Assembly (NCBI GenBank): GCA_029204225.1
Contig: CM055095.1
Coordinates: forward strand, 64,465,976-64,529,975
DNA length: 64,000 nucleotides
Source: Diphasiastrum complanatum
Taxonomy: Eukaryota > Streptophyta > Lycopodiopsida > Lycopodiales > Lycopodiaceae
Direction: 5' to 3'
The notes below the pieces were generated by a model. The model worked only from the letters and a program-made list of their open reading frames with translations, had not been told where the DNA came from and searched no databases. This document shows positions 28,201 through 41,235 of this stretch, one piece after another. A program made the translations under genes and the position numbers. The stretch's first letter is position 1. Each line of letters opens with the position of its first letter.

Positions 28201-28438
28201 AGTGGAAGCGTGACTTCGACGCGTCCCAGGTGGCATACGCGTGAAGGGCGAGGCCCATGTTAATTTCAGAATGGAAAAGCACCAAGAAAAAACCCATTGC
28301 CTCAAGAAATGGGCCGGCTATCTGAAGCCATGGTTGAATCAGAGTGTTAGAGGGTAAGGGCCAAATCTGTGTGGCCGAGGGTATTTCATGCTGGATCACC
28401 TGCTTGGTGCCAGAGTCTTCAGAGGATGAAGAGGCCAT
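25210..28438 (-). pseudogene. Decayed gag-like gene with Pro/Ser/Thr-rich and coiled-coil parts (minus)
   Basis: From an ATG at 28438 (MASSSSEDSGTKQVIQHEIP) coding character runs toward lower coordinates with several stops and frameshifts. An N-terminal globular part comes first (FLEAMGFFLVLFHSEINMGL). A helical segment follows (28154-27834), then a 288-codon frame (27783-26917) very rich in Ser, Thr, Pro and Val. Next is a strong coiled coil (about 26880-26450) with RAELTKLQQELILAQQ and TKVQKLQSEVSQQ. A basic Gln-rich part follows, and finally a segment to about 25210 containing WVDQDWLTGVHKSLHT. No protease or reverse transcriptase is joined to it. Its order of parts mirrors 18100-20220. 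I infer a retroelement gag of unknown class. Confidence 0.5.
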
Positions 28439-28644
28439 GTTAGTAGTGATAGTTTAAGGGCGAAAAAGTAGGAAAAACGGTGGAAAAGGTAAAAAGAGGT
28501 GGAAACGACAAAAACTGTGAACAACGAGTGTCGAATGGTAAGAACTAAAGTTCAGAGCGCAGATATTGGCTTAGGATGTACAGATGATAGCTTGTAGGAA
28601 GTTTGGTCGCAATCAGAGAACTTGGAAATTTCAGTGGGATCACC

Positions 28645-28835
28645 TTGTCTGATACCATCAGTAGGCAAGATAACCGAAACATCACCTAAGCGAGAAGCAT
28701 GACTAAAATATAGAGGCACATCCATGGAATAAAAAGAGCAAACAAACGAGATGAGCTGAGCGAGAGGACCGTGAGCCGCACGAAGTTCAGATAATGGTTT
28801 TGCACATAGATATATACTAGCATTTGGAACCACAA
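28645..28835 (-). pseudogene. Non-LTR reverse transcriptase fragment
   Basis: On minus from 28835 the frame reads KPLSELRAAHGPLAQLISFV, then FYSMDVPLYFSHASRLGDVS and TDGIRQGDP, the hallmark block before the catalytic palm of non-LTR reverse transcriptases. Immediately after GDP the similarity stops and the leader of the gag-like gene begins, so the fragment was cut or the two were joined there. The catalytic YADD region is absent. The codons for DGIRQ include TGGTATCAGA, which mimics a primer-binding site. Confidence 0.75.
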
Positions 28836-28925
28836 GAACTCATGGGTGTTGCTACATCCATCCTGAAAAGGCATGTCTTGACCAAAGAAGAAGAGAAACA
28901 TGACATTCAAATCTTTGATGTTTCA

Positions 28926-29983
28926 TTACAAACTTACACTTTTTCGACAATCGTCTATAATGGTTTTGAACCATTGGGTATCCTTGTTATTGTACCAATC
29001 ATGCAACACAAGATTCAAGCTATGTATGTTGCACCCCGAGCTATATATGTGTGGATAACGAGCCTCCAATATTCTACTAGTAGCTCCACAATTCTTAGCA
29101 TTGTCCATCACCACCTAGACAATGTTAGGTGACCCAATCTCATCTATGATGTCACTCAACAAGTTTGTTATGTAACTGCCAGTTTTGATTTCACTGAAAC
29201 TATCCACAACTTTAATAAAGCATTCACCATGAGGACAAACCATGATGTTTATCAACGAACATCGTTGCACATTTGACCATCTATCACTTACGATGGTACA
29301 TCCTAATGATCCAATGTGATTTAAAATAAATGTCTCAACTCCTTGTTTGACATTTGCATAACATTTGTCGAGAAGTTGATTTCTCATTTGATTATATGAG
29401 GGAGGGCAAAATCCAGGTCCAAATTCTATGATTTTGTGCCACGCACTTTTCCATTCGTCATGATTAACCATGTATAATGATGAACTAGTGAAAAATACAG
29501 CTTCAGCTAAAGCGAGTTGTGCATTGTCCAGAAGACTTGCACTAAAACTCTACTTCAATTACTTCCCTCGTCAAATGAGAAGGTGTTTAGGGTTGGATCT
29601 TCATCAGAATCTGTCATGTCAACCATGTTAGGACTATGACCAGTACTAATTGATGATCGACCTCTTTTTTTGGCTATTTTTTCATTAATTATAGCTCTCA
29701 ATCTCTTGGAAGCTTCTTGGGCCAAACGACTAGTACATCTCGCGATCGAAGATTTGTTACTCCCACCCAAAAGATGCCCTCTAATTCTAGGAGCGCCACC
29801 AGACTTTTGCAAGTGACAAAAGTTACACTCCCAATCCATGTATTTGCCAAGACTTTTGGCAAATTGCCACTCGGGCCTAGGTGACTTCCCAAGACGTTTC
29901 TTCTTGGGTTGCACCGATGTTTTCCTTTGTGTTGATGGCACATCAGTAGCAATCTTCGATGTATTAGGGGGACATTGGATCAC
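28926..29983 (-). pseudogene. hAT transposase fragment (BED finger and DUF659)
   Basis: From 29983 on minus, a basic N terminus leads to a BED-type zinc finger (WECNFCHLQKSGGAPRIRGH, about residues 50-71), then an acidic linker to a stop near 29555. Further frames carry the DUF659 part: ESAWHK-like text, then GCTIVSDRWSNVQRCSLIN (29300-29250), VMDNAKNCGATSRILEARYP and CNIHSLNLVLHDW (29110-29000). These are the first catalytic-Asp regions of hAT transposases. Frames are broken at about 29560 and 29115, and the C-terminal dimerisation domain is missing. No terminal inverted repeats were found. Confidence 0.87.
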
Positions 29984-30042
29984 TTATGATGAAGGAATTA
30001 AAAAAGTAGATGAAGAATTTGGATATTAAAGATCTCGAGATA

Positions 30043-30582
30043 TTTTTGGACCCTATATCAAGATTGGTTGGAACAAAAAAATGAGACACTACTGATGCAA
30101 AATTGAGAGCCAATTAATCCCAAAACATAGAGATAGTGACCCAACAATGCACAAAAAAAATGACTACCCAAGTCATAAAGTTGACAACAATAGACTTTCC
30201 AAGACATATACTTTTGGACCCTATATCAAGATTGGTTGGAACAAAAAAATGAGACATTATTGATGTGAAATTGAGAGCCAATTAATCCCAAAACATAGAG
30301 ATAATGACCCAGCAATACACAACATTTGTAAATATCATCAAGAAAAGTGACTACCCAAGTCATGAAGTTGACGAGAATAGACTTTCCAAGATAAATATTT
30401 TTGGACCCTATATCAAGATTGGTTGGAACAAAAAAATGAGACATTATTGATGTAAAATTGAGAGCCAATTGATCCCAAACATAGAGATAATGACCCAACA
30501 ATGTACACCGTTTCTAAATATTATTAAGAAAAGCGACTACCCAAGTCATAAAATGGACAAGAATAGATTTTCCAAAATAACT
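30043..30582. repeat. Three-copy ~180-bp tandem repeat
   Basis: Units start with TTTTGGACCCTATATCAAGA at about 30043, 30211 and 30398. Each contains GGTTGGAACAAAAAAATGAG and CCCAAAACATAGAGAT-like text. The first unit lacks about 20 bp present in the others (168 against 185-187 bp). It is non-coding; a minus-strand frame across it simply repeats. Confidence 0.93.
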
Positions 30583-31129
30583 AGTCTACTTTTATCTATT
30601 TTCACAAGTTGTAGATATTGTCGTGGACATTGCCACAAAAGATTTGGATAACCTTGTAGGTACAGAACCAATTTTGGCACATAATAGTACTATAGTAATT
30701 AGAACACTTTTTGGATTCTAATCAATATTTGAGGTTTGAGAAGGATATTTCTAGTCTCCATTTTTTATTTTTGATAAGTTTTGTCCATTTTTATATAATT
30801 AATCTTGTAGTGAACATTGGAGTTTAAACATAATCTCAGTTAATAAAAATGTGGATAATGTATTAAGCATGTTTTGTATAAAGATAATCTTAGCCAACAA
30901 CACCCACAAGGATGTTGATGGTCTACTTTGTACAATTATAAAGTATTTTTTTGGAGAGAATATTTCTCCGAGTGAAATGAGGGTTGTCAGCATTGAGGTA
31001 AATATCTAGACTTCTACACACACCAGCTGCCCTATTTTGAATATATGTATCTATTTTATGACTCTTTCAGTTTTGGTTGGTTCACGCTTTCAATGCAAAA
31101 TGATTTTTTGAGTGGTATAATCTGCAGGA
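30583..31129. other. Non-coding stretch
   Basis: Nothing recognised. Confidence 0.5.
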
Positions 31130-31315
31130 GGATGTCGATATTGCAAAGGTAATTTGCTATGGGAAGCACTTTATGTCTTGTGTTTGAGATCCATATATTT
31201 TTCTCTTGTTATTCTTACTATTATTGACTATTGATTTTCTTACAGTTTTTGACTGCAGAAATGACAGCAGATGTTCTGACCAAGCCCCTTGCAAGGACAA
31301 ACATGGGAGTCGGCT
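31130..31315 (+). pseudogene. Copia RNase H C-terminal scrap
   Basis: The segment 31259-31315 encodes EMTADVLTKPLART, the conserved end of copia RNase H, and then stops. About 100 bp upstream, 31130-31155 encodes EDVDIAK bordered by splice-like CTGCAG and AAG/GTAATT signals; joining at the CTGCAG before 31259 would keep frame. It belongs to a different copia lineage from the element that starts at 31390. Confidence 0.6.
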
Positions 31316-31389
31316 GAAGGAATGACAATAACTCTAAATGATTGTTTTGTACGATCATACTTGTCTTTTTTTTTTTCTGAAAATTGACA

Positions 31390-33804
31390 AAATGTATGTG
31401 AAATTTATTGATGATTTTAATGGATTTTGTTGGGCGTGTCTACCAAAGAGCAAGGATGAGGTGTTTGATGTCTTTGTAAAGTTCAAGATTGCAATGGAGG
31501 TCCAGTTATCTACCAAGATCAAGTGCTTGAGGAGTGACAATGGAGGTTAGTACATTTGTATGAAGTTCACAAAGCATTTTGTGATGCAAATGGGATCAAG
31601 AGGGAGTTCACAAGTACATGGACACTACAAGAAAATGGAGTGGCCTAGTGGAAGAGTAGAACCTTATGTGAAGGAGCCAAAGCAATGAGGTTAAGTGCAA
31701 ATCTTCCTAAATGGGGTGAAGCTTTGTTATGTGCCATTTACTTATGTAATAGGTGGCCAAGTGTTGTCTTGGATGGAAAAACACCTTTTGAGATGTTAGT
31801 TGGTAGGAGACCAAGTGTCAAATTTTTCAAAACTTTTGGATGAATTTGATTTATCAACATTACTCTTGATGATAAGACAAAGGAGGATCCATCTTCAAAG
31901 ATAGGTATATTTGTTGGTTATAGTGAGGTGAGCAAGGCTTACAAAGTTTATATTCCTTCAACTAAGAAAGTGGTCATAGGAAGAGATGTCATGTTTTATG
32001 AAGGGAACATTCCAAAGAATTCTTCGAGTGGTGATGTGGTGATTGGATCTAACATTCTTGATGTTGATAAAATTGTTGATGATACTTTGGATGTTGATGG
32101 TGAAGAGCCTTCTTCAAGTATAAATCCAAGGAGGACGTCAAGGCAAAGGCAAAAACCTTTAAGTCTCACTTATGATGAAAAGAGTAAGCGAGTTTTTGGT
32201 GGGACAAACTATGCTTTCTAGAACCTCTTTTGATAAATTGACATGTGTAGATGAAGCAAGGCAAAAGGGAGTGGATCCAAGCAATGGATCTTGAGTATCA
32301 AGCTCTTACGAAGAACAATACATGGAGATTGGTGGAACTTCCTAAGGACAAGAAAGCAATTGGATGCAAGTGGATCTTCAAAGTGAAGAAAAACCAAGAT
32401 GGATCAATCAACAAGTACAAAGCAAGGTTGGTGGCAAAAGGATATTCTCAAGAGAATGGTATTGACTATGATGAGACCTTTGCACCCGTGGCAAAGATGG
32501 TAAGCATTCGAGTCATTATTTCGCTTGCAACACTTTATGGATGGGGTCTATGGCAATTGGACATCACTAATGCATTCTTGAAAGCATTCTTGAAAGGGGA
32601 TCTAGTTAAGGAGGAGGTTTTTATGGAGCAACTTGAGCGCTACATTTCACATGGCAAGCCTAATCATGTGTGTTTTATCCAAAAGAGTTTGTATGGGCTT
32701 AAGCAAGCATCGAGGAGTTGGTATGCTAAGCTTAAAACTTTTCTACTTTCTCAAAACTTCATAGTGAGTGAGTATGGTCATTCACTTTACTTTAGATTTG
32801 TTGGAAATGATGGTACTATTCTTCTAATCTATGTGGATGATATCGTTTTGAGTGGAGGCAACAAACAAGATATAGATGATATAAAGATTGCACTCCGAAA
32901 GGAGTTTGAGGTGCATGATCTTAGTTTTTTGCATTATAAATTGGGAATAGAGGTATTTAGAAATTCTCAAACTACTTTCATTTTTCAAGAGAAGTATGCT
33001 AATTCTATTCATAAAAGATTTCATATGGTAGATGCTAAATCCATTGATACACCAATGGAGTCAAATGTAAGGCTCACTATAAGAGGTAATGAAAGATCCA
33101 TCGAGGACATTACTCTCTATAGGAAGCTAGTTGGTTCACTCATATATCTAGCCATAACAAGCCCTTATCTAAGACATTTTGTTGGTAGATTAAGTCAATT
33201 ATGCATGATCCTAGTGTGGAGCATTGGAAGCTAGGCAAGAGTATTGAGGTACATCTCATGTTCTAGAGATTTTGGCATTGTTGATAAAGGATCATCACCT
33301 AACTTGTATGGATTTTCATATTCAGACTTTGCTGGAGATCAAAAGGATAGGAAATCCATGAGTGGACATGCTATTTTCATAGGTGATGGAGCTATCTCAT
33401 GGATGTCGAAGAAACAAGCAACAACCTCATTATCATCTAGTGAGGCCGAGTACAAAGTCTTAACTTCATGCACAAAGGATATGCTATAGATTAAAAGAAT
33501 GGTAATAGATCTAAATTTGCTATATTTTCAAAAGTTCCCAATCAACTTTTGTGATAACCTTTCAACCCAAATTTTGGCAAGCAATCATGTTTTTCATGCA
33601 AGGAGCAAGCATATTGAAGTGGCTTATCATTTTGTGAGAGAACAAGTCATGGCAAAAGAAGTGGAGCTTCAACATGTCTCATCAAGGGAGTGTGTGGATG
33701 ATATCTTCACCAAAGCATTTGGAAAGGACTTGTTTATGAAGCATATAACTCATTTTGGACTACTATTAGAATCTATCCTAAAACTAGTTGAAGAGGGAGT
33801 GTGA
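31390..33804 (+). pseudogene. Ty1/copia pol relic (integrase, reverse transcriptase, RNase H)
   Basis: The relic begins inside integrase (VKFIDDFNGFCWACLPKS, LRSDNGG then an in-frame TAG). It continues through the integrase C-terminal region (31928-32221) and reverse transcriptase (32251-33234). The latter has GCKWIFKVKKNQDGSINKYK, QLDITNAF, SLYGLKQASRSWYAKL and the catalytic LLIYVDDIVLSG near 32835. RNase H follows in 33244-33489 and 33499-33804 (DRKSMSGHAIF, SLSSSEAEYK, HARSKHIEVAYHFVRE, DIFTKAFGKD). Frameshifts and stops separate the pieces. Gag, protease and the 5' LTR are missing; the left end directly abuts the RNase H scrap at 31315. A polypurine tract and LTR start follow at 33791. 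Confidence 0.93.
33791..33799 (+). other. Polypurine tract
   Basis: AAGAGGGAG immediately before an LTR start (TGTGAAAAATTC). The pol stop codon overlaps the LTR start, as in the relative at 46027. Confidence 0.8.
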
Positions 33805-35345
33805 AAAATTCAAGCAGTTTAGTTGAGTTATTTTAGCAATTTTGAGGCCAACTTGGAATGTCAACTTAGAGATAGATGTTTTAATGTCAATAAAGGCCTA
33901 AATAGTGTTTTTGAAGAAACAAAATGTTTCTATTTACATAGCTTTGCTATATTTCAGCCTTTGCCTGACGAAAATGTTCGCAAACACGAAAGTCAAGAGA
34001 CACGAAGCACAAAAGTTTCGTGAACACCTGACGAGAAGACACGAACACAAAAGATTCGCGAACAAGAATCTTTTGTCGTCCAATACGAGAAAGTCAGACG
34101 ACGAAAACGAAACCAACGACGCTACATGAAAAACGTCGCGAAACCTTTTCTTCCCTCACGCTCCATGAAGGACCAGCAAGGTCAAATAAGTACCCAGAAG
34201 TACATATGTCTGATCTGATGGCATGATGTCAGCAGATACACTCTAGGTCGTGGCTAATTTTCCACTCTTGTAATTTTATGATTAGTTGTAGATGCTTAAT
34301 TACTCTAATCTGAAAGGTTACACAGAGCGACGATATACTTATTGGATGATACTTGATATACACGAGCATACAGATAGATGTATGAAGTAGTCTGATGCTA
34401 GTAAGCAATCAAGACAAAATACAAAAAAAAGGTTCGCCTGCGTGCGAGACGAGTTCTGTGAGCATGATCCATAGAGATCCACAAGTCCGCTAGTAAGTGA
34501 GACATCCACTCATGAGAGAATTGTATTTCTCTCACGCCAATGCACTGCGTGGATCTGCATGTAGTGCTTGAAGAATCAGAGAAAATCAATAGATGATCTT
34601 GTAGCCATTGTGCACATGTCTCTTCTACGATGTATGATCTTGAATGCAAATGCATCTGCTGTTATTCATGTGTCTGATTCTCCCATTCATTCAATTCCGC
34701 ACATTAATTTACAAAACGTAGATCAGCAGTGTCTGACTACATTCTAGAGGACGGTAGGAGTGACTCAACTGGTAGTGTCCAGCAACCACATCCGAACTCC
34801 ATCCGAACTATTCGCGACTGTTTAGCTTTCGCGATTCATTCATCGTCATTAGGTTTTACTATTTCTGAAAAGTATATTTGTCCTCTAATTGGCTAATATA
34901 GATACATTGCATTTAGTCACTAAAAACTAAGTTTCTGGTGTAGTACCTAGAAGTTGTTATTTTAGGGCTAGTTTAGAGCAAGTGGAAAAATGGAATTATT
35001 GCTGCTATAAACAGTTACTAGCATTAAGAAATTATCTTGTATTTTTCTTTCTATGTGAAGAATTCATCTCTTTTGATTCTATGCCCATCTCTTGCATATT
35101 TCTCATGATATCTTGAGTTCTAGTGTATAGAATGTGAATTTTCTTGTTGTACTTGAATCCACACGTGTGAAATTTTGTTTTTTGCTGCTATTGTATGGAC
35201 AAGGACAATACTATATCATATCTTAGTGTTTATGATCAGATCTGCATGAATTTTGCAATTCTAGCATGGTAGATGTATGATTTCTAGCTTGTGAGTGAAT
35301 GATTCTAGATGTGCATCCAAATTTAGTCAAGATCTTGTTGATCCA
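33800..35345 (+). repeat. 3' LTR, apparently interrupted by an insertion
   Basis: The first ~130 bp (TGTGAAAAATTCAAGCAG ... TTTTGAGGCCAACTTG) and the last part (CCACACGTGTGAAATTTTG ... TTGTATGGACAA at 35160-35205) are similar to the start and end of the LTR at 45379-46027. The middle, roughly 33950-34850, is different: CpG-rich with many CGAA, TTCGCGAA and ACGAAAC words. It is probably an inserted sequence whose ends I could not fix. Confidence 0.45.
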
Positions 35346-35405
35346 TTAAATGACACCTTCGACCATCAGGGTATATGTGGCCAGCCCTCGATCCCTATGA
35401 ATAAA

Positions 35406-35525
35406 CCCCCACTACGTTCCAATTTCAAGACATAAAAAGTGGGTGGAATGTGGTATTCCTTTGGACCCCACTACGTTCCAATTTCAAGACATAAAAAGTG
35501 GGTGGAATGTGGTATTCCTTTGGAC
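35406..35525. repeat. Perfect 60-bp tandem duplication
   Basis: The unit starting CCCCACTACGTTCCAATTTC at 35406 is repeated without visible change from 35466, then followed by CCAAACC. A perfect copy implies a recent event. Confidence 0.95.
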
Positions 35526-36870
<1,345 letters not shown>

Positions 36871-36914
36871 ACAGATAAATACATGCACAATTTACACAAA
36901 ATACATGGCAGATT

Positions 36915-37275
36915 TTTAATTCAAATAGTCTCATGAATTTGAGAATAAAAGGTTATTGAAATGATTAAGCACACTCAAAAACTATGTATGACGGAAAATG
37001 TTGTAATGTATGATAAATTACTAATAGAGTAGTTCAATATAAAGTTTAGCATATTGTGTATTATCATGGATATAGATGCATAAACATGCCCACATCCACA
37101 AACACACACATCCCTAATCCAAATAGTCTTATAAACTTGAGAATAATTTTTTTGAAATAGTCAATGGCATTCCAAAATTGGGTATGACACAAAATGAGAT
37201 AATTATGATGGAGCTAGACCAATTCAATATGAATTTTAGCATGTTGTGTGGTACCCTCATTGATGTTAATGTTAT
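36915..37275. repeat. Imperfect ~208-bp tandem duplication
   Basis: CAAATAGTCT ... TTGAGAATAA ... AGTTCAATATAAAGTTTAGC at 36922 onward is matched from 37130 (CAAATAGTCT ... TTGAGAATAA ... AATTCAATATGAATTTTAGC). Confidence 0.75.
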
Positions 37276-39050
37276 CATGAATATTTAATGTAAATACTGG
37301 TAGGATAATATAATGTCTATATTATGAAAGTTATTTTTCTACATGATTCATGAATCTTTTGTGCAAATTATTTGTAATACATGTCAAAATTTGGATTTTG
37401 TAATCTCTACTTAAATAATTTGAAAAAAAAAATTCTATGACTCCTATTATATTATTTTTCTCACATAAGTTTTAAATGAAAATTACACATAGGTCATGAA
37501 TTTGAATGTTGTCTAAAATTTCATATCTTTCAAATGAATAAACAGGATATTCTTCTTAGAGTTTGTCAACTTGAACATGATGTTATCGATTAGCATACAT
37601 GTTCATGTATGTGCATGCACTTATTTGATCATAAATTGTTACTCATTATTTTTATGTACCCTCAAGGTTATCTATATAACCGTGCTTTACACGTACCATT
37701 ATTAACCGAAATCTCACATAGGCCTTTCTATAAATATGATATTGTTGAATTCTTATATGCATTGCATTTTTCAAAAGCTCATTAAGGGAATCTTTTTTGT
37801 GTGTATATATTTGTAAATAGCAAAATATATTTGTATGTATAATCATTCGCATGTATGCCATTCTCATTAGACTGGTATGATAGAATGAGATAGATGAGAT
37901 ATATTGTATTTAAATGATTATGTTTTCAAAATGTAGTTTTTTAATGATATATATGGTTTTCTAGAACAATCATTTGGGAGCTTGAGATTCATGAAAATTA
38001 TTTCAATGATCAAACTTTTTCTCTCCATGAAACTCATGTGGCTTTAATTGAGTGTACATATTTCATAATAAAGATCGAGTCAGTTGGCAAGGTTTTGGGA
38101 ACATTTTTTGGGTCTAAAATAATGGGTCCCCACACTACTTTTAAGTGAGGAGGTATAATTCTTTGCTCGCGCACTATTTTTGTTTGGTCAAAGTTTTATG
38201 TAATTATTGGACCTTAACTCATTCACATAACATCATATTAGGCTCCAATAAATTTGACTAAAGACTTGACACACATGTGTAGTACCTCATAATAGCGTGT
38301 GCAAATTGTATTATATTAATGGGTGGAAATGATCAAGAAATATCCATCCACAAATCACTTCTCCACCATGTATTTTCTTAAATTTCAATATTTACCTTTG
38401 TTTGAAAAAGCATACAACTATTGGAGACTTTTTTGAAATTAAGCTTAGATAGACTTCAAACAGAATGCCAAATTCCATATGCTTTTAGAATGATGGATAA
38501 AGGAGATTAATAAAATCATTCAAAGTGAAATGGCTCTTTTAAATTGTTATAGATTTGAGGAAAGCTCATCTTCTACTTCAAGATTCGTCAAAAAGAATAC
38601 TATGCATAGAAACTTTCTTTGATCTAGTGTGGCATTTCTCTTGAGAAACTTAAAAATTGTTTTTTCATATTGCTTTTGATAATTATAGAAAAGAAATTTC
38701 AAGATTTCATAGTGTCAATTTTTAGCCAAAAATAAAATCAGGTTGAGAGATATTTTTGGAAATAAATAAAATTTAAATCTTTGACTAGTTCAATCTAGGT
38801 TAAAAAATTCTCAAAAGGATCAATTATGATTGCAATAATTCCTCGAACAACTATAGAAAGTTTTTTTTAAAAAATTAAAATATTGAGGGTTAAAATGTCT
38901 TATTCTTTTTGGAGATATTTTATTCTGAATCAGTCCATCAATTAAATATATTGAGTGCTAGTGATGGCATTGGATGACTGAATGGTGGAGTTTAAGACAT
39001 GTGCTTAAGTATTATATATTGAAATTGTTAATTTTTTTCTATTTTTTTCC
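37276..39050. other. AT-rich non-coding stretch
   Basis: No recognisable gene or element end. Confidence 0.55.
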
Positions 39051-39059
39051 ACCTCCCAT

Positions 39060-41235
39060 AATATTGTTTAAGGGGGAGAAGAAAGATAGAAACTTGCAAG
39101 TGGTAAGTTTATGGCTTAATATATGGAACAAATACTTTGGCACGAACCAATTCCCTGAATGTGAAAAGTTGTCCACTGTCACTATGTTCCTTGAATGAAG
39201 AGCCTTAGTATCGTGGGATGACCTAGTTGCAAAAGGCAATCAACCTTGTACGTGGGATGATTTTTGCATAGTTTTTAGGGAATACTTCCCACCGCTATTA
39301 GATAACTATGAACACTTTCAAAAGTCGAGTCATTTAACAATGAATAAAGGTTTGGAACAATTTATTCAAGATTTTCATGAGTACCTAAATCCACTTTATA
39401 GTGACATTCCACTAAAGGTACAAATGTTAATGTTTATTGATGCGTTACCAAAAGATTACCAAGTGGATGTTCGCAGAAACCATCCAAAAACTCTAGAAAA
39501 TGCTATTAGGGCTGCAAAGTATTTTGATGACGCCATCTAGGGGTAACCTAATGAGTCAAAGAAAGGTTTTCAATTCAAGAGGAAGGATAGGGAAGCTATT
39601 AATGAAACTTATCCCAATTCCAGCCAAGAAAAACTTTAAAAACCATCAAGGTGGCAAAGATACAGCTGAAGCTCGTAAGAAGAACCTATGCTTCAAGTGC
39701 AATGGCGAGGGTCACCTTGCACGAGATTGCGTCAAAAAACCAGCTTCTACTTCAGGTAATCTATCTCGAAGTAATGAGATGGATATATGTTCCCTTAGTT
39801 CTCTAGTTTTTGGACCTAATGACCTTATTTGCATTAAAGGTAAAGTTAAAGATCAAGTTGTTAATGTTCTTTTTGACACAAGATCTACTCATAACTTTAT
39901 TGATGTACATTTGGTGCAGACGCTATACCTTCCTACCAGAAAAAGTGAGAAAAAATACTATGTGACAATGGCATTGGGAATGAATTTCACGTTTATGGAT
40001 TATGTTGTTCCTAATGTAGAATTGCACATATAGGATTACTCTGAAAAACTAGAATTCCATGCTGTTGCATTAGCTAATGTGGATATTGTTCTCGAGCAAC
40101 AATGGCATTTTGATAAGAATAAGTATTGAAAATTGATTTTGTTGAAAAATCTTTATCTTTTATGCATGAGGATTCTTTGATTAAGATCAAGGCTAGTTTA
40201 AGTGTTAACACTGAAAATGTTAATCCTTATTCTAAACGAGAACTTAATTCAATAATGAAGAATTCTGATTTTAAAGTTTATTTATGTTTTCACAATGATT
40301 TCATTTGCTTCAATGATAATAAACTTAATATAAATGCCATGAATATACCCAATGAGAACACTATAGAGTTTGAAGCCTAGAATGAACTTAGGCAGAAATT
40401 CAATGATGTTTTTAGACCTTTCTATAGGTTTACCACTTGAAAGGACAGTTGATCATAAAATTGAGCTTATACCTGGTTCAATTCTGATCGCACAACATCC
40501 TTATCGGATGAGTGCATCGGAAGAGGCCGAGGTAAATAGGCAATTACATGATTACCTGAAGGAGGGGTGGGTGCAACCTATCTCCTTGGGCTTCACCAGT
40601 GGTTCTGGTGGCAAAGAAAGATGGGACTATAAGGTTTTGCGTAGATTATAAGAAATTGAACAAGGTAATTGTTAAGAATAGATATCCACTACTGCGGATG
40701 GATGACCTAATCGATTATCTTCGTGGTGTGCTAAGTACTTTACCAAGATAGATCTAAGGTCGGGATACCATCAGATATGCATTAGGGCAGAAGATATACC
40801 AAAAACGGGTTTTTGAACTCGCTTTGGACACTACGAATTTTTGGTGTTGCTTTTTGGTCTAACCAATGCACCAGCAACTTTCCAACAGATGATGAACGAT
40901 TTGTTTAGGCCATATCTGGGAAGATTCGTAGTGGTATTCTTAGATGATATCCTAGTGTTCAGTAAGACTTTGGTGGAACTATAAAGAGCATCTTAGGATT
41001 GTCCTGGACATCCTAAGAAGGGAAAAGATCTTTTCCAAAGAGTCTAAGTGTGACTTTTTTGCTAAGGAATTGTCCTACTTAGGACATAAGATTTCCGAAT
41101 GAGGAGTGGAGATTGAGGCGGATCGTATCCAAAGGGTTATTGAATGGCCTATTCTTACCACAATTCGGGAAGTCAAGTCTTTCTTGGGATTTGTAGGATT
41201 TTTCCGTTGGCATATTCCCCAGTTTGCTCAATTTA
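39060..41235 (+). pseudogene. Ty3/gypsy gag-pol relic
   Basis: Gag starts near 39060 (WLNIWNKYFGTNQFPECEKL) and includes WDDFCIVFREYFPP and PLKVQMLMFIDALPKDYQVD. A zinc knuckle, CFKCNGEGHLARDC, follows at about 39693-39734. The protease site reads LFDTRSTHNFID (about 39870), where DSGA is usual, so the third active-site residue is changed. Reverse transcriptase begins with ERTVDHKIELIPGSILIA (40440). It passes through [16 protein letters not shown] and the catalytic FLDDILVFS (about 40940-40968), then SYLGHKISE and FLGFVGFFRWHIPQFAQ (to 41235). Several stops and frameshifts are present. No LTR was found. Confidence 0.92.

Noticed and set aside
30226-30501. 91-codon minus-strand frame with internal duplication
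   Set aside because: It is simply the tandem repeat read through; no protein character.
34740-34800. Possible tRNA-like segment (GACTCAACTGGTAG)
   Set aside because: The cloverleaf arms do not pair, and a proper T-loop is absent.
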